DNA from: Brachycybe producta
Lineage: Eukaryota; Arthropoda; Diplopoda; Playtdesmida; Andrognathidae
DNA: 64,000 bases
Reading direction: 5' to 3'
NCBI GenBank assembly: GCA_036925085.1
Contig: JAUPFP010000010.1
Coordinates: forward strand, 3,633,568-3,697,567
Positions 31,489 to 42,932 of this stretch are shown here, in pieces. Position numbers and translations under genes: made by a program. The notes beneath the pieces are model-generated. The model saw nothing but the letters and a program-made list of their open reading frames with translations. It was not told the DNA's origin and did no database searches. Position 1 is the stretch's first letter. The number at the start of each line of letters is the position of its first letter.

Positions 31489-31690
31489 AGGCCTTGTTGT
31501 TTCCATTGGAGTGTAAATTTGAACTTTTTTAAACGTTTCAAAGTGGTGAAAAACAGAACGCACGTGGCTCCCGCATGGAAACAATCCATAAAAATATATG
31601 TTAAAGGGTTTGGACAAGCTGTAAAGCACATGATTTAAAAACCAATCCAGAAATCCCATCCGGCTCAGGTGAGGCCGTGTTCTTATTTTC
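31489..31690. mobile_element. MITE fragment related to 59851-60044
   Basis: AGGCCTTGTTGTTTCCATTG, GTGTAAATTTGAACTTTTTT and GTGGTGAAAAACAGAACGCA match the family at 59851 and the fragment at 52540-52690. GCATGGAAACAATCC may be the decayed other end. Confidence 0.6.
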
Positions 31691-32107
31691 TTCAATTACT
31701 TAACAAGGACAAAACTCTCATTTCACTGATACTATAGACAAATCCAAGTTCATTATTAACTTCTAATGCAATATAATGACTTCTATGAAAGATTTTTGCA
31801 CGTCTACTCGTGTTTTTGGTAATTTGTACCTATAGGTTGATTCGACAATAGAATTTACTTCCAGAGGAGGTTGTGCATCTGGAATCTTTTGATTAAGGTA
31901 TTATAGGGGCGATATTGAACAAGGCTTATATATACTGTATATAAGTAATAAGCCTACTTACTAATGGGCAATTTCATGAAATTTATTTTGTTGAAATATT
32001 TTATAAAATATTTCATGAAATTCATAAAAAAAAGTTGCAAAATTAATTGAAATCTATGAAATAAAACAACATAATTGCAATCAGTTTACATAAACTTTAT
32101 ATGCTAA
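31691..32107. other. AT-rich sequence, nothing recognised
   Basis: Contains a small palindrome near 31980-32020 (TTTCATGAAATTTATTTTG). No ORF or family match. Confidence 0.4.
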
Positions 32108-32445
32108 CTAGTGGGGTAACCCGTCATAAATGACGGGAGCAAAATTTACAGGCAATTGTGCGCATGCGCGACGTTTCTTCCTTTTTTACTCCTTTCATTT
32201 CAATTTCAGTCACCCCCTCCCACTTTTCTCTCTCTCTCTCAACCTTCTACACTTTCCAACCTTTTCCCCTCACCAACTCCCACTTTTCTTTCCCCCCCTT
32301 CTACACTTTCCAAAGGAAGAGTTCAACATATAGTTGACCTTGAGAAAAAAAAACGGTTCATTTATTCAAATTTATATAAATTCCGACGTGCTTCAATGGT
32401 TTTGTACAGTTGTTACTCCACACACACACAGACCTGGGATATTAT
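32108..32445 (-). mobile_element. Non-autonomous Helitron, deleted copy
   Basis: Read on the minus strand it ends hairpin CCCGTCATTTATGACGGG, TTACCCCA, CTAG, followed by host T. The body shares AAATGAACCG..CTCAAGGTCAACTATATGTT and a long purine-rich GGGAGGGGGTGACTGAAATT stretch with copies at 47766, 62337 and 62826. The MITE-like segment present in those copies is mostly missing here. The 5' end lies near the (GT)n run at 32420. Confidence 0.8.
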
Positions 32446-32597
32446 ATATATAATAATATAATAATAATAATAATAATGGTTTATGGTTTCAGCACTTGAA
32501 ATCAGGTTTTTAAAATAAATTTCACATTTTTTTTTAAATATTTCAAACTGATGTCATGTGAAATATTTCAATGGCACATCACTACATACAAATTACG

Positions 32598-33098
32598 TTT
32601 ATTACATTACAATTAGTACTCTGCTAGCAGCCAAATAGGCCTATGGCAGAGGGACATAAAAGTCCACATGTAGCTTTAAGCATTGTCAAGCACATATACA
32701 TGCACATATATAAAAACAAAAATGAAAATACAAATGTCAATCCCACAAAACAAAATTATCCCCATTCACCACTGCCTCAGGAAGAGAGTTCCATTGTCTT
32801 ATAACTCTAGGAAAAAAAGACCAATAATATGAATCTGTCTTAGCAAAAATCTCCCTAATTTTCCTAGAGTGGTCAGCCTTGCCCATATATAGTGCTTTAT
32901 GAATATCACTGGACTGTGATTTAGGACAATCACCACGTGTAATTTTTCCAAACAATTTCAAACTTAACTCAGCCCTGTGATGTACCAAACTATGCCATTG
33001 AAGCACTTACAGCATCTCAGTGACACTATCTGTAAATTTGTGCCTGTCACAAAAAACCTACAGTAGCTGCCTTAAGCTGAACCATTTCAACTGAGTGT
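32598..33098 (-). pseudogene. LINE C-terminal tail
   Basis: Encodes MLQWHSLVHHRAELSLKLFG then KTDSYYWSFFPRVIRQWNSL and PEAV. The FPRxIRxWNSLP motif is typical of CR1/jockey-like LINE C-termini. The 3' UTR contains CTCTGCCATAGGCCTATTTG and CAGAGTACTAATTGTAATGT, also seen at 36585 and 51157. Confidence 0.85.
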
Positions 33099-33229
33099 GG
33101 CAGCAGGCCTACTTACTGTATATTATACTAATACAGTACAGCCATTCAATCTCAATATTATATTTGCATGGGGAATTGGTATTGGGTCATTTATTTTGAC
33201 ATTCATTTTCAAAATAAACCACCCTCTGC

Positions 33230-33642
33230 CAGTGCCGTATTAACCCATGGCAGGGTCCCTAGGCTTCGTCATTTTTTACGCCCCTCGACATCCTCCCCCA
33301 AGCGAATTTCACTCTCTCTTTCGTACAATTTAGTACAATAATATTACAAATGAATTAATGGAGTAACAAAGAAAAAAATATCATCTTATCAGACCTTATT
33401 ATAGCCTCCACAATTTTGGAGGCTATAATAAAAGGCCCGTTAGAACCACTCATGCACAACAAGCATTCACCGCCGCCGCTCTGTCTCAACCCATGTCTCC
33501 TGTTTAGAGCATAGCGACGAGTCCATTTTTTCCATGCTCTAGCCTCTTAACATTCTTCCTGTGAAAAAATTCATTATGCGCCCCTGCTTTTGGTGTTCCC
33601 TTAGGCTTCAGCCCAGTCAGCCTTAAGGATAATACGGCCCTG
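33230..33642. mobile_element. hAT-type MITE
   Basis: Ends CAGTGCCGTATTAACC and GGATAATACGGCCCTG, with subterminal GGCAGGGTCCCTAGGC and GCCTTAAGG. Flanks CCCTCTGC (33222-33229) and CCCTCTGT (33643-33650) agree at 7 of 8 bases. Confidence 0.85.
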
Positions 33643-33650
33643 CCCTCTGT

Positions 33651-34289
33651 GCTACTTGCAAAGTAATTACTCAAATTCAAAATCAAAAAGCTCAAAGGCA
33701 ACTAAAACAAGAGAAAATAATATAAAATCCAATACTTCTAGACTGACTTTAGATAAAGAATCTGTCCACAAAGAATAACATTATAATGAACATAAGAGGG
33801 GGGAGGAAAAGGGTATTAATCGTTTTATAACCCAAAAAAATGTGGCTAGAAAAGTTCTTCGAAAACGACGTACACAAAAATAAAACCAAAATAGCCAACA
33901 AATATGGAGACATGTCACACCACAAAGTGAACATGCTATAGATGGAAAAGTAATATGATTTATTCTCCTGATAAATAAATAGACGTCACCTGATATTCCC
34001 CAACCCACAATCAACTCTTCAATCTTTATCCTTATGAGAAATAGTCAAGTGGATCCTCCAAATTCAATCAAGTGCGATATTAAAACATACGAAAATAAAA
34101 TTAATACAGCGTCTTTCAACTTTTTGATAATTTTTTGAGAGAAATCCTCGGATAATTAAATCAAAAAGTTAGGTAATTTTGAAAAATGGCTCTGCACGCA
34201 GTCAAGAATGCCCTGTGGAAAAAAACGACAGAAGTCCATTGCAGCATTCGAATTGCAATGTGTTTCAGTGGCGTATTCTTTCTTTAGAA
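33651..34289. other. No recognised feature
   Basis: AT-rich; short ORFs only, none with family resemblance. Confidence 0.4.
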
Positions 34290-34775
34290 TAAAGCTAGCT
34301 GCGCACTATGGCGCGCGGCACCGCGCCGCCTAGAAAAACTTTCCATTGTATGCATCATATAAAATTTATAAGGTGGTACGCTGCGACGTGCGAAACTCGC
34401 TTACAGAACTTCCATGCCAGAAGTCTCGAGGAGAAAGATCAAGAAGAACATTTCCTTTCGCCATAGTGAAAGGAACAGCACACAGCGGCGCACCTGTGAG
34501 TGTTTGTGTGGTGGTAGACGGAAGGAACCAGGGGAAAAATGCACTCACGGGACATTCAGACACCACTGAGGTGCTTCGCTTGCCAAATTGCCAGCATACC
34601 TCGTGATAAACAACAACAACACCTGTTCATTTGTATTGTCAAGTGTGAGCACTTAAGTTGTCTTCAACAAGTGGCGGAGTCGTGGTGGCACGTTTATATG
34701 GGCGGAGTCTCAGATGAAATGTTCCACATGGCAGTTCGGGACAGGGCAGTGCGGTGCGGTGCGCCATAGTAGACA
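34290..34775. mobile_element. GC-richer foldback MITE
   Basis: Left AGCTGCGCACTATGGCGCGC and right GTGCGGTGCGCCATAGTAG are inverted. Arms also share CTGTGCTGTTCC/TGTTCCTTTC-like segments. The ORF at 34346-34606 lies inside and has no recognisable domain, so it is not called a gene. Confidence 0.6.
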
Positions 34776-35145
34776 TTTCCATGGTCTTACCATGTAGAAA
34801 TAATGCAACATGCAAGAACATAATTCTAAAGTCACCATACTTAGTATGTACTTCTGAAAATGTTTTGTACCTTTAGTTCAATAACGATAGAATAAAATCC
34901 TGTCGAAATAAGTGTACAAAAAGGAAAGGTGCATGCGAAGAAGAAAACTTTATTTTATCGCAGCGAAATGTAACGAAATGTAAACGTTTTGCAGCGAAAA
35001 TTATCTTTGTTTCACAGAATTTCCTTCCAACCATTAGACGTACACGGTCTATGTAAATTCAAACTTTTGCACGCGTTATTGTGCGTTTTCCAACTCCTCT
35101 TTTCAATGAGCTCTAGTATATTCAAATGGGCCATGGTCCCTTATT
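34776..35145. other. No recognised feature
   Basis: Mixed sequence with GCAGCGAAAATT/GCAGCGAAATG repeats near 34960-35000. Nothing further seen. Confidence 0.35.
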
Positions 35146-35456
35146 CAGTGGCGATACTAGGGTTGGTGTCACCCAGTGCGGGAAATCGTGGTGTCACCAC
35201 CTCCCGACTTCCTCCATGGACCTCGTCTCGAGATCCTCCTGCACCAGGCCAAACAGAATCGTTAGTAATGTGGGTAAATGAGGAAATTTAGGTCCTAAAC
35301 TTACATGCTATTCTAGCGTAAAATATATTAAATACAAAAATTATTAAACAACAATTTTACAAGTACGCATGAGAACAACGTGTACAGTGTACACCCCCCC
35401 CCTGTGATTGGTGTCACCCGGGGCAGTCCGCACAACTCCCCCCAGTGACGCCACTG
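35146..35456. mobile_element. hAT-type MITE with exact 8-bp duplication
   Basis: Ends CAGTGGCGATACTAG and CCCAGTGACGCCACTG. Flanks 35138-35145 and 35457-35464 are both CCCTTATT. Internal GGTGTCACC repeats. Confidence 0.92.
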
Positions 35457-35525
35457 CCCTTATTCTAGAACCGTGGTCAATGTCTAAAGCACAGTCTAGT
35501 GATATATGTAAAGCACTGTATGTAT

Positions 35526-36232
35526 GAAGGGGGGGGGGGATCACCCCTTCAAGAAAAATAACGAGTTTTTTGCCAAGCCTTTTATTATTGGTCTTTTTTT
35601 CGGTTTTGGTTCACAATCAGGGAGAACAGCTACTTGGGTCACTACAGCTACCAAAAAATATATAGACCTTTTGTTCATCAAAAGGCTTACCAAAAAATAT
35701 AACCCTTTCTCCCTAACCTAACCTAACCGTACCTTACCTAATGAAACCTAAACGAAACTTACCTAATGAAACCTAACCGAACCTTACCTAATGAAACCTA
35801 ACCTTACCTAATGAAACCGAACCTAACCTAACCGAACCTTACCTAATCTAACTGAACCTTACCTAATGAAACCTAACCTAACCGAACCTTACCGAATCTA
35901 ACCTAAACTAAACTTAATGACTCCAGTAGCTGTATGTAGTGACCGTATTGATAAATAAAAAGGCCTATATTTTTTGGTAGTTGTAGTGACCCTTGGTAGT
36001 TGTAGTGACCCTTTTGATGAAAAAAAGGTCTATATATTTTTTTGGTAGCTGTAGTGACCCGAGTAGCTGTTCTCCCCGGTTGTGAACCAAAACCGAAAAA
36101 AAGACCAATAATAAAAGGCTTGGCAAAAAACTCTTCATTTTCCTTGAAGGGGTGAAGGAACTTGCTCACTACAGCTACCAAGGTCACTACAAAGTGACCC
36201 TGATAGCTGTAGTGAGCCAGTCCCTTTTTTTC
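35526..36232. mobile_element. Foldback with CCTAA-rich loop
   Basis: The left arm (CACCCCTTCAAG, GAGTTTTTTGCCAAGCCTTT, GTCACTACAGCTACC) is mirrored at 36000-36165 (GGTAGCTGTAGTGACC, AAAGGCTTGGCAAAAAACTC, CTTGAAGGGGTG). The loop at 35710-35917 is a degenerate array of CCTAACC, CGAACCTTACCTAATGAAA units. A second GTAGTGACC/GGTCACTAC hairpin closes the right side. Confidence 0.82.
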
Positions 36233-36244
36233 CAAGGGTTGTAC

Positions 36245-36431
36245 ACTAGCATTTGGATACTAGAGTTTTGTTAGCGCATGCGCATTGGTTTATATAGGAA
36301 AGTGATTGCATATTTGCGTTAGCAGCGCCATCTATTGATCACCAATGAAAACCGCCGTTTCACTTGCTATATGCTTGCCTATATAAACCAATGCGCATGC
36401 GCTAACAAAACTCTAGTATCCAAATGCTAGT
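36245..36431. mobile_element. Short MITE with exact ~10-bp duplication
   Basis: A 187-bp element with near-perfect TIRs of about 55 bp starting ACTAGCATTTGGATACTAGA. Flanks 36235-36244 and 36432-36441 are both AGGGTTGTAC. The long TIRs and 9-10-bp duplication suggest a Mutator-like element. Confidence 0.88.
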
Positions 36432-36584
36432 AGGGTTGTACGACAATAGAATGCCCTTCTTAAACAGGCTATTGATGATGTCATTAATAAATTGTGGGTT
36501 TAAATTTTCATGACTGCATTTATATATAGATTTTTTTTAATATTTGCAATGCAGGTTATTTTTTTGTAGTTATTATATATTGAC

Positions 36585-36670
36585 AATGCATCTTGCAGCA
36601 CTTGGATCTTAAGATCCCTCTGCCATTGGCCAACCGGCTGCTTGCAGAGTATTTTTTTTTTGTAATTATA
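36585..36670 (+). mobile_element. LINE 3' UTR fragment
   Basis: GATCCCTCTGCCATTGGCCA and CTGCTTGCAGAGTATT correspond to the 3' UTR of the LINE tails at 32598 and 51157, in the opposite orientation. Confidence 0.55.
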
Positions 36671-36733
36671 CTAAAATGGATTTTACTTTTTTGATTTTCT
36701 CCTCGTATACGTGAGAAAAGAAATATACTAGTG

Positions 36734-37077
36734 CAAGCATGTCAAACTCAAAGGCTAACACGGGCCAAATAAACAAGGTGTAAGTTTATGAGGGCCGCAA
36801 AAAAAAAAAAAAAAAAAAAACTTCAATTTTTATAGAAACGTAGGTTTATTTCGAAAAGTACAGTATAAAAAAAAAAGAACAAGGACAACGGTAAAATTAA
36901 TGTTTTCTTCCTGACAATTGGCATATCTTCTCTGCTACAATCTTTCCTATTTTGGGAGAAATCTTGTTCGCAGTGATTACTTTCAAAACTGACCCAAGGT
37001 GAATGTCAGTAATCCTGGATCTGACAGGGACTGGGCCGCAAAGATATTCGTTTTGAGCCGCGAGTTTGACATGCTTT
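36734..37077. mobile_element. hAT-type MITE with exact 8-bp duplication
   Basis: Ends CAAGCATGTCAAACTC and GAGTTTGACATGCTTT. Flanks 36726-36733 and 37078-37085 are both TACTAGTG. Subterminal GGGCCGCAAA appears on both sides. An A20-type run lies near 36800. Confidence 0.92.
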
Positions 37078-37515
37078 TACTAGTGGAAAGATAAATTACT
37101 GGAATTTTTTTTTTAGTTCCAAACGACTTCATTTATTTTACATAAATAACAATTGACTATTTGAATTTTTCCAGGAAAAAGTTGAATAATTTAACCAAAA
37201 AAAAAATACTATTATGAAGGAAAACAATTAAGTTAAACCAAAAACACCAATTAAAAATTTAAAACCATAAAACATGCAAGTACATTACATCATAATTGTA
37301 CCGATGATCACCGGAACCTTAATTAAGTACAAATTGATAAAAAAAAACAGGTTTTAAATGTAGGCTTTACTACTTCTCGTGAATTTTCAATTAATGATTC
37401 AAAATACATTTCATTTTTTTCTTCCTTAAAAATTCCAAATGATAAAACACATCAACAGGTTTATCGTTTTCATATGATTTACTGATTGATTTCTACTTAA
37501 ATTTAGGCACTTAAA
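37078..37515. other. AT-rich spacer
   Basis: Nothing recognised. Confidence 0.4.
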
Positions 37516-37740
37516 GCAGGAAATAGAAATGGTACAGCGCAAGAGAGCTGCAAGATTTGTGAAAGGAAGATACACAGTGTATACTGAGACAGTGTATCCT
37601 CTATGCTTTCAGGAACTACTAAAATGGGAATCATTAACAGGCCGAAGAAATGATGAAAGCCTTGTCCGTTTCGGACGTTTACTGGCAGATGATAATATTT
37701 CCCTACTTAATGACTTATTAAATATAAATCCTCATAATAC

Positions 37741-38032
37741 CTTGCACACACATGAGTTAAATGAATTCAAATTAAATGTGTTTAGGTGAATTATACGGAA
37801 TCCAGTTAAGGACATGAACCAAATAAAAATTGATTTTATTATTATTATTTTAAATTGAATTACTAAATAAATATAATTATATAAACTATTGACAAAATAT
37901 TGAAGTATTAACTCATATTTTCAGATTATTAATTAAATAAATTGAATGCGACATATTGTTTGTTTGACCTTCACAGGGCTCTGTAGAACACATTTATTAT
38001 TTAAATGCATTTAAATTATCAGGTATGTACTA
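37741..38032. mobile_element. F-D MITE inside LINE tail
   Basis: Begins CCTTGCACACACATGAGTTA and ends ATTATCAGGTATGTACTAGG, with TA on both sides. Same family as 41092, 44735 and 50205. Confidence 0.8.
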
Positions 38033-38140
38033 GGTATAAGGGAAGACGTTAAAAGAATAATTGGCTAGAACTAATCCCTCCCCCCCTCCCCCGAATGTTA
38101 TTAGGCTATGAAATTTTCTTCCAGTTGATATATTGTAGTT

Positions 38141-38813
38141 CTTTGTTAGGACGATTTCAATGATGTCTCATGTTTTATACAAGTCTTATTAGTAACAAGT
38201 AAATTTTTACAAGTTTGTATAATATCTACTTATTAGACCTTCACAATAGTACAAGTGTACACTTGTAATTACAAGTGAATTTTTACAAGATTACAAGTGA
38301 ATTTTTACAAGATTACAAGTGAATTTTTACAAGATTACAAGTGAATTTTTACAAGATTACAAGTGAATTTTTACAAGATTACAAGTGAATTACTTGTAAA
38401 CTGCAAAAGAACACTTGTAGCTAACAAGTATAGTGGACAAACTTGTTACTGCCACTTGTTGCCAACAAAGGATTTTCTACCTAACTCAAAAGGTATATAG
38501 GTAATACGATTTCGTAAGGACATTCTGTTTAATTTCAAAACACTTGTAAAGCAACCTACCAAGTACCTTTTGAGTTAGGTAGAAAATCTTTGGTTGGTAA
38601 CAAAGTGTCAGTAACAAGTTTGTCCACTACGCTTGTTAGCTATACAAGTGTTCTTTTGTGGTTTACAAGTACTGTAATTCACTTGTAAAATTGTAAAAAT
38701 TCACTTGTAATTACTAGTTTACACTTGTACTTTTTGTGACAATAAGTATTTTACAAACTTGTAAAAAAAAACTTAATTGTTACTAAGAAAACTTGTAGTT
38801 TTGTGAAACGGCC
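38141..38813. mobile_element. Foldback rich in ACAAGT, with 22-bp tandem repeats
   Basis: Arms share ACAAGTTTGTCCACTA, CTTGTTAGCTA and ACCTACCAAGTACCTTTTGA-like segments. 38270-38390 is about five copies of a 22-bp unit (ACAAGTGAATTTTTACAAGA plus TT). The right end is TTTTGTGAAACGGCCCC. Related to 55916-56690. Confidence 0.75.
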
Positions 38814-38830
38814 CCTAGGTGTACTGAGTT

Positions 38831-39825
38831 GAGTTGAATTGAAAATACTTAACAAGTTTAGTATTAAAAAAAATCCAATAAATTCTAATCATTACGTATA
38901 GGGGGCCTACTTCTAAAATTAATTTAAAACTGTTGCGTTTTTTTTTTATTATTATTATTTAATTTAAATCTCTAAAAAAAGTTCTATTCATCGCGATAAT
39001 AACAATAAACTTGAAGCAAGAAAATCAAACAAAATAAAAAGTAAATGAAAAAAAAAAAACAATATCACTTTCTTGTTGCTAGACGAGTCTAGGGGGCAGC
39101 GACCGGAATAACCAATCAGGTGTGAATAAAACGCCTCCACCCCCGCCAACAAACATAACCTATGTATTACAGACACACACCTTTTGCCAACGCCCACAGT
39201 TATATCCTACCTCATTATTTGAAATTAAAACACATATAAATAACTAACAAAGAGCAAAAATTTTCAACCAAAAGATTCAACTTCGGAACGGAAAACATTA
39301 TTTCCATATAATATCAATATTAATTAAAACAATTGTGTTTTTTGTTTTTTGTTTCTGAACTTTTTAATCGAGTGGATCTGATCGGATCAGCAAAAAAAAA
39401 AAGAAAGCAAAATAAAAACAAGTTGGTTTAGAAATTCGAAATCTTGTGACAAATAATTATAAATTATAAAAAAAAAGGTGCCAAGACGAGAAAAAAATGT
39501 CTCAACAATAATAATTAAAAATCAAACTTTAAAAAGTAGCAATCTTTTATTACCTCAAAGTGACCAACAAAAATCTTTGACATAAAATTCGGAACTTTTA
39601 CTTTCAAATTACTTCTCTGTAGCATCGTTCTGCCTTTGAACTAATTAAATTATTACACCTGAGGATGGGTTTCAACTCGATGATTACCTTAAAGGTGAGA
39701 GCTAAAGTTTTTTCTTCACATTATTATTTCTTTCTTCATTAAAATTCTTGATACTCAAAGAGTATTTTACAGAAAACAAATTAGAAGTGTTTTTTTTTTT
39801 AAAAATAGAAGAATAAATAAATAGG
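38831..39825. other. AT-rich sequence without recognised features
   Basis: Long A/T runs; no coding signal. The ORF at 38988-39197 has no recognisable content. Confidence 0.4.
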
Positions 39826-40465
39826 GTCAGGATAAAAAGATGAACGAATGAACATTGGGAGTAACTACAAAACCCGACACAGAATCCATATAAAATTGGA
39901 TGAACACTATATTATTATCGATGAATACACATTTTAAAGAGGTGAACAGAGAGAAGTAAAAGAATGAACATATTTTAAAGGGATGAACATACTTTAAAGG
40001 GATGAACATACTTTAAAAGGATGAAAATACTTTAAAGCGATGAACATAGTTTTGAGGTGGATGAACATGGTTTTAAGGGGGATGAACATGGTTTTAAGGG
40101 GGCTGAACATGGTTTTAAGGGGGCTGAACATGGTTTTAAGGGGGCTGAACATGGTTTTAAGGGGGATGAACATGGTTTTATGGGGATGAACATGGTTTAT
40201 CCCCCTCAAAACCATGTTCATCCCCCTCAAAACCATGTTCATCCCCCTTAAAACCACGTTCATCCTCCTTAAAACCATGTTCATCCCTTTAAAGATTGTG
40301 TTCATCCATATTAATATTGTGTTCATCCTTTTATTCTCTATGTTCATCCCTTAAAATGTGTGTTCATCCATATAATATAGTGTTCAACCAATTCTATCTG
40401 CCTTCTGTGTCGGGTTTTAGAGTTACCCCCAATATTCATCCGTTCATCTTTTTATCCTGACCCGA
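39826..40465. mobile_element. Foldback family F-H, expanded copy
   Basis: Ends GGGTCAGGATAAAAAGATGA and ATCTTTTTATCCTGACCC. Arms share AACCCGACACAGAA. Inside, GATGAACATGGTTTTAAGGG-type units repeat about 12 times on the left and as the complement on the right. Six-frame ORFs here are products of the 21-bp period. Confidence 0.88.
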
Positions 40466-41091
40466 GTAAATAAGTCACATTTCGAGAGGCAATTTTAAGA
40501 CTGAATTGAGTAACAACTGATTCTCAATAAAGTTAATTATAACATGTTTTATATTTAAAAAAAAAATAATTTAACTTTCTAGTAATTTTCAATTATATAT
40601 TTTCATTTTTTCACTTATAAATTGAGTCCAAATTGCAATAAAAGCTTATGTTTTTATTGACAATACTTGTATGTAATTTCTTTTAGGCTTACTCTTCTAG
40701 TTTCGAGTGTCGAGTTTTCTAGTGTTCAGTTGATATTTTATTTGTTTTTGTTTTTGGCAAGAAAACCGTGAGGCAGGGGTCCCACAGTGCAAAACAATTA
40801 AAATAGTCAAGACTTTACTGACAACGTTTGTAATAATTAATGTTCAACGTTCAAAATTGGTTTAAAATATTTTGCAATTTATGCAAATGTAAGAGAACAA
40901 TGAAATAATGCAACTCGATAATCTGCATTTTGAGAGACAATTTTAAAAGACTGAACGACACTCAAGACTGAGGTTATTTAACATGTTTTATATTTAAAAA
41001 AAAAATACTTTATATTAATTTCACAATTATATATTTTCATTTTTTAATTTTTAAATTGAGCCTTTTTGTAATAAAAGTTTAATTTGCTTTA

Positions 41092-41365
41092 TACCTTGTA
41101 CAATGTACACACACATGAGTTAAATAAATTCAAATTAAATTTGTTTAGGTGAATTATACGGAATCCAGTTAAGGACACGAACCAAGTAAAAATTGACTTT
41201 ATTATTAATATTTTAAATTGAAATACTAAATCAATATTATGTCAATAGTTTATATAAATTATATTGAAGTATTAACTCAATATTTTCAGATTATTAATAG
41301 AGGGCTCTGTAGAACACGTTTATTATTTAAATGCATTTAAATTATCAGGTGTGTACTAGGTATTA
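41092..41365. mobile_element. F-D MITE
   Basis: From CCTTGTACAATGTACACACA to AATTATCAGGTGTGTACTAG. Internal GAATCCAGTTAAGGACACGA. No coding capacity. Confidence 0.8.
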
Positions 41366-42050
41366 GGTTACTCTTTTCTAGTTTCGAAAATTCTTCACGG
41401 TTTGTTTTCAAAAGGCACAAATTGTATTCAAGAGATTTTAGTGACATTTTCATTCCTAAAATCTGTTGTCATTTTAGCAAAATATTTAAATAATAAAAAC
41501 AGGATTCACGAGTCTCGTGTTCATATCTTTCTAAAACAAATTTAATTAGAAAATAAATTAATGGTTCAAGTTTAAATTCAAAAATGAAGCAGAATATACG
41601 AAAATTACCCATTCTAGTTTTTAAAACGCACAATGATTAGGTGGGGAGGGCCTCATTAAAGAAAAAGTTATAAAATTGTGACAGTTATACCTTATGATGT
41701 CACGTCTTGTGCGCTACTATTTTATGACTATTAGGATTATTTTGTAACACCATTGTCGCCAGTCAATGGTAAATGTCACAATCATTTTTGTTGTTGTTGT
41801 AATTTGTGGTTGTGACTGTTACAAGGTTATGAGCTAGACATGAAAATATACTGTCATATGACAGTCTTATTCCATTTTCTGTAATGTTCGCCTCAGAATT
41901 CCAATAAAACTGGTTTTCATTTACATGTACCTATTTTGTAAAAATGACAACAAACATTTTGTGAATGAAAATGTCACTAAAAATTCGAAAACAATGGCCT
42001 TTTTGTAAACAAATTTCACAAGAATTTTCGAAACTAGAAGAGTAACCTAA
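41366..42050. mobile_element. Foldback MITE, TIR TAGGTTACTCTT
   Basis: Left TTAGGTTACTCTTTTCTAGT, TTCGAAAATTCTT; right AAGAATTTTCGAAACTAGAA, GAGTAACCTAA. The interior has an inverted AAATGTCACTAAAA/AGTGACATTTTCATTC pair. Confidence 0.78.
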
Positions 42051-42278
42051 AAAAAAAATTACATACGAGCCATTGTCAAAAAATAAGATTTTATTGTAGT
42101 TTGGCTCAATTTAAAAGTGAAAAATGAAAATATATAATTGAAAATTGACATAAAGTTAAGTTTTAAAATATAAAACATGTAATTAACCTTATGAGAATCA
42201 GTTACTCAATTCAGTCTTTCAAAATTGTCTCTTAAAATGCAGATTATCGAGTTGCATTTCATTGTTCTCTAAATAAAG

Positions 42279-42932
42279 CCCCTATCACACTAGCAACCTC
42301 CAATGCAATTCAACTTGCAATGTAACCTGTGATGTGACTTGCAACTAGAACTTTGTAATAAACTTCTGTATCGCACTATGCAACCTAGTTCCCAATCAAG
42401 TTTTCAAAACTTCGTTTATGTCCAGGGGCCAACACATTCGGGTGAATCTCGTACGGTATCGGAAGCCATTTTACTTTTAATCCGCGTCTTTACTGAATTT
42501 TAAAATTTCAATTCTATTCTGGATATCCAGTAAAAAATGCAGCTAAAAAGTAAAATGACTTTCCATCCACACGATTCTGCTGTGAATCTTAGTGAAAAAT
42601 CGTACATGATTTTCTTCAATGTCTGCCCCCTTGGTTTGTGTCCATATTGCGAATTTGCGATCCACTAACAAGAAGTTCATAAACCGGAAGTCATGAAACC
42701 GGAAATTCATTCAAAGTTCTGATGTCATTTCCAGCAAACAGCCTGATTGGTTGTTTGTCAGAAAGTTTACTTGAAAATTGTCTCAAACTTGAACCTGTTC
42801 AGCTTGGTGAGACTGAGTCGCACACTAATTAAAAGATAAGTTTTATCGAATTGCATGTCATATCACACTATAAACAAGGAAGTTGCGTGTCACATTGCAC
42901 ATTTTATTGCATTAAAAGTTGCTAATGGTGCT
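42279..42932. mobile_element. F-E MITE inside the inverted repeat
   Basis: TAA then AGCCCCTATCACACTAGCAA at the left. It shares GCAACTAGAACTTTGTAATA and CGTACGGTATCGGAAGCC with 19736-20352. The right end near AAAGTTGCTAATGGTGCTAG is decayed. Confidence 0.7.

Larger units (their letters stand above)
37516..38830 (+). pseudogene. LINE C-terminal tail with two nested DNA elements
   Basis: 37529-37740 encodes MVQRKRAARFVKGRYTVYTE..ELLKWESLTGRRND, a LINE C-terminal pattern. It is cut at 37741 by an F-D MITE (to 38032), resumes at 38036-38140 (PRMLL.. near 38091, compare the intact FPRMLLRLWNSLP at 58990), and is cut again by a foldback rich in ACAAGT. The LINE terminus GTGTACTGAGTTGAGTTGAA follows at 38815. 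Confidence 0.72.

Noticed and set aside
34346..34606. 86-codon ORF as a host gene
   Set aside because: Lies inside a foldback MITE, has no recognisable domain and no splice support.
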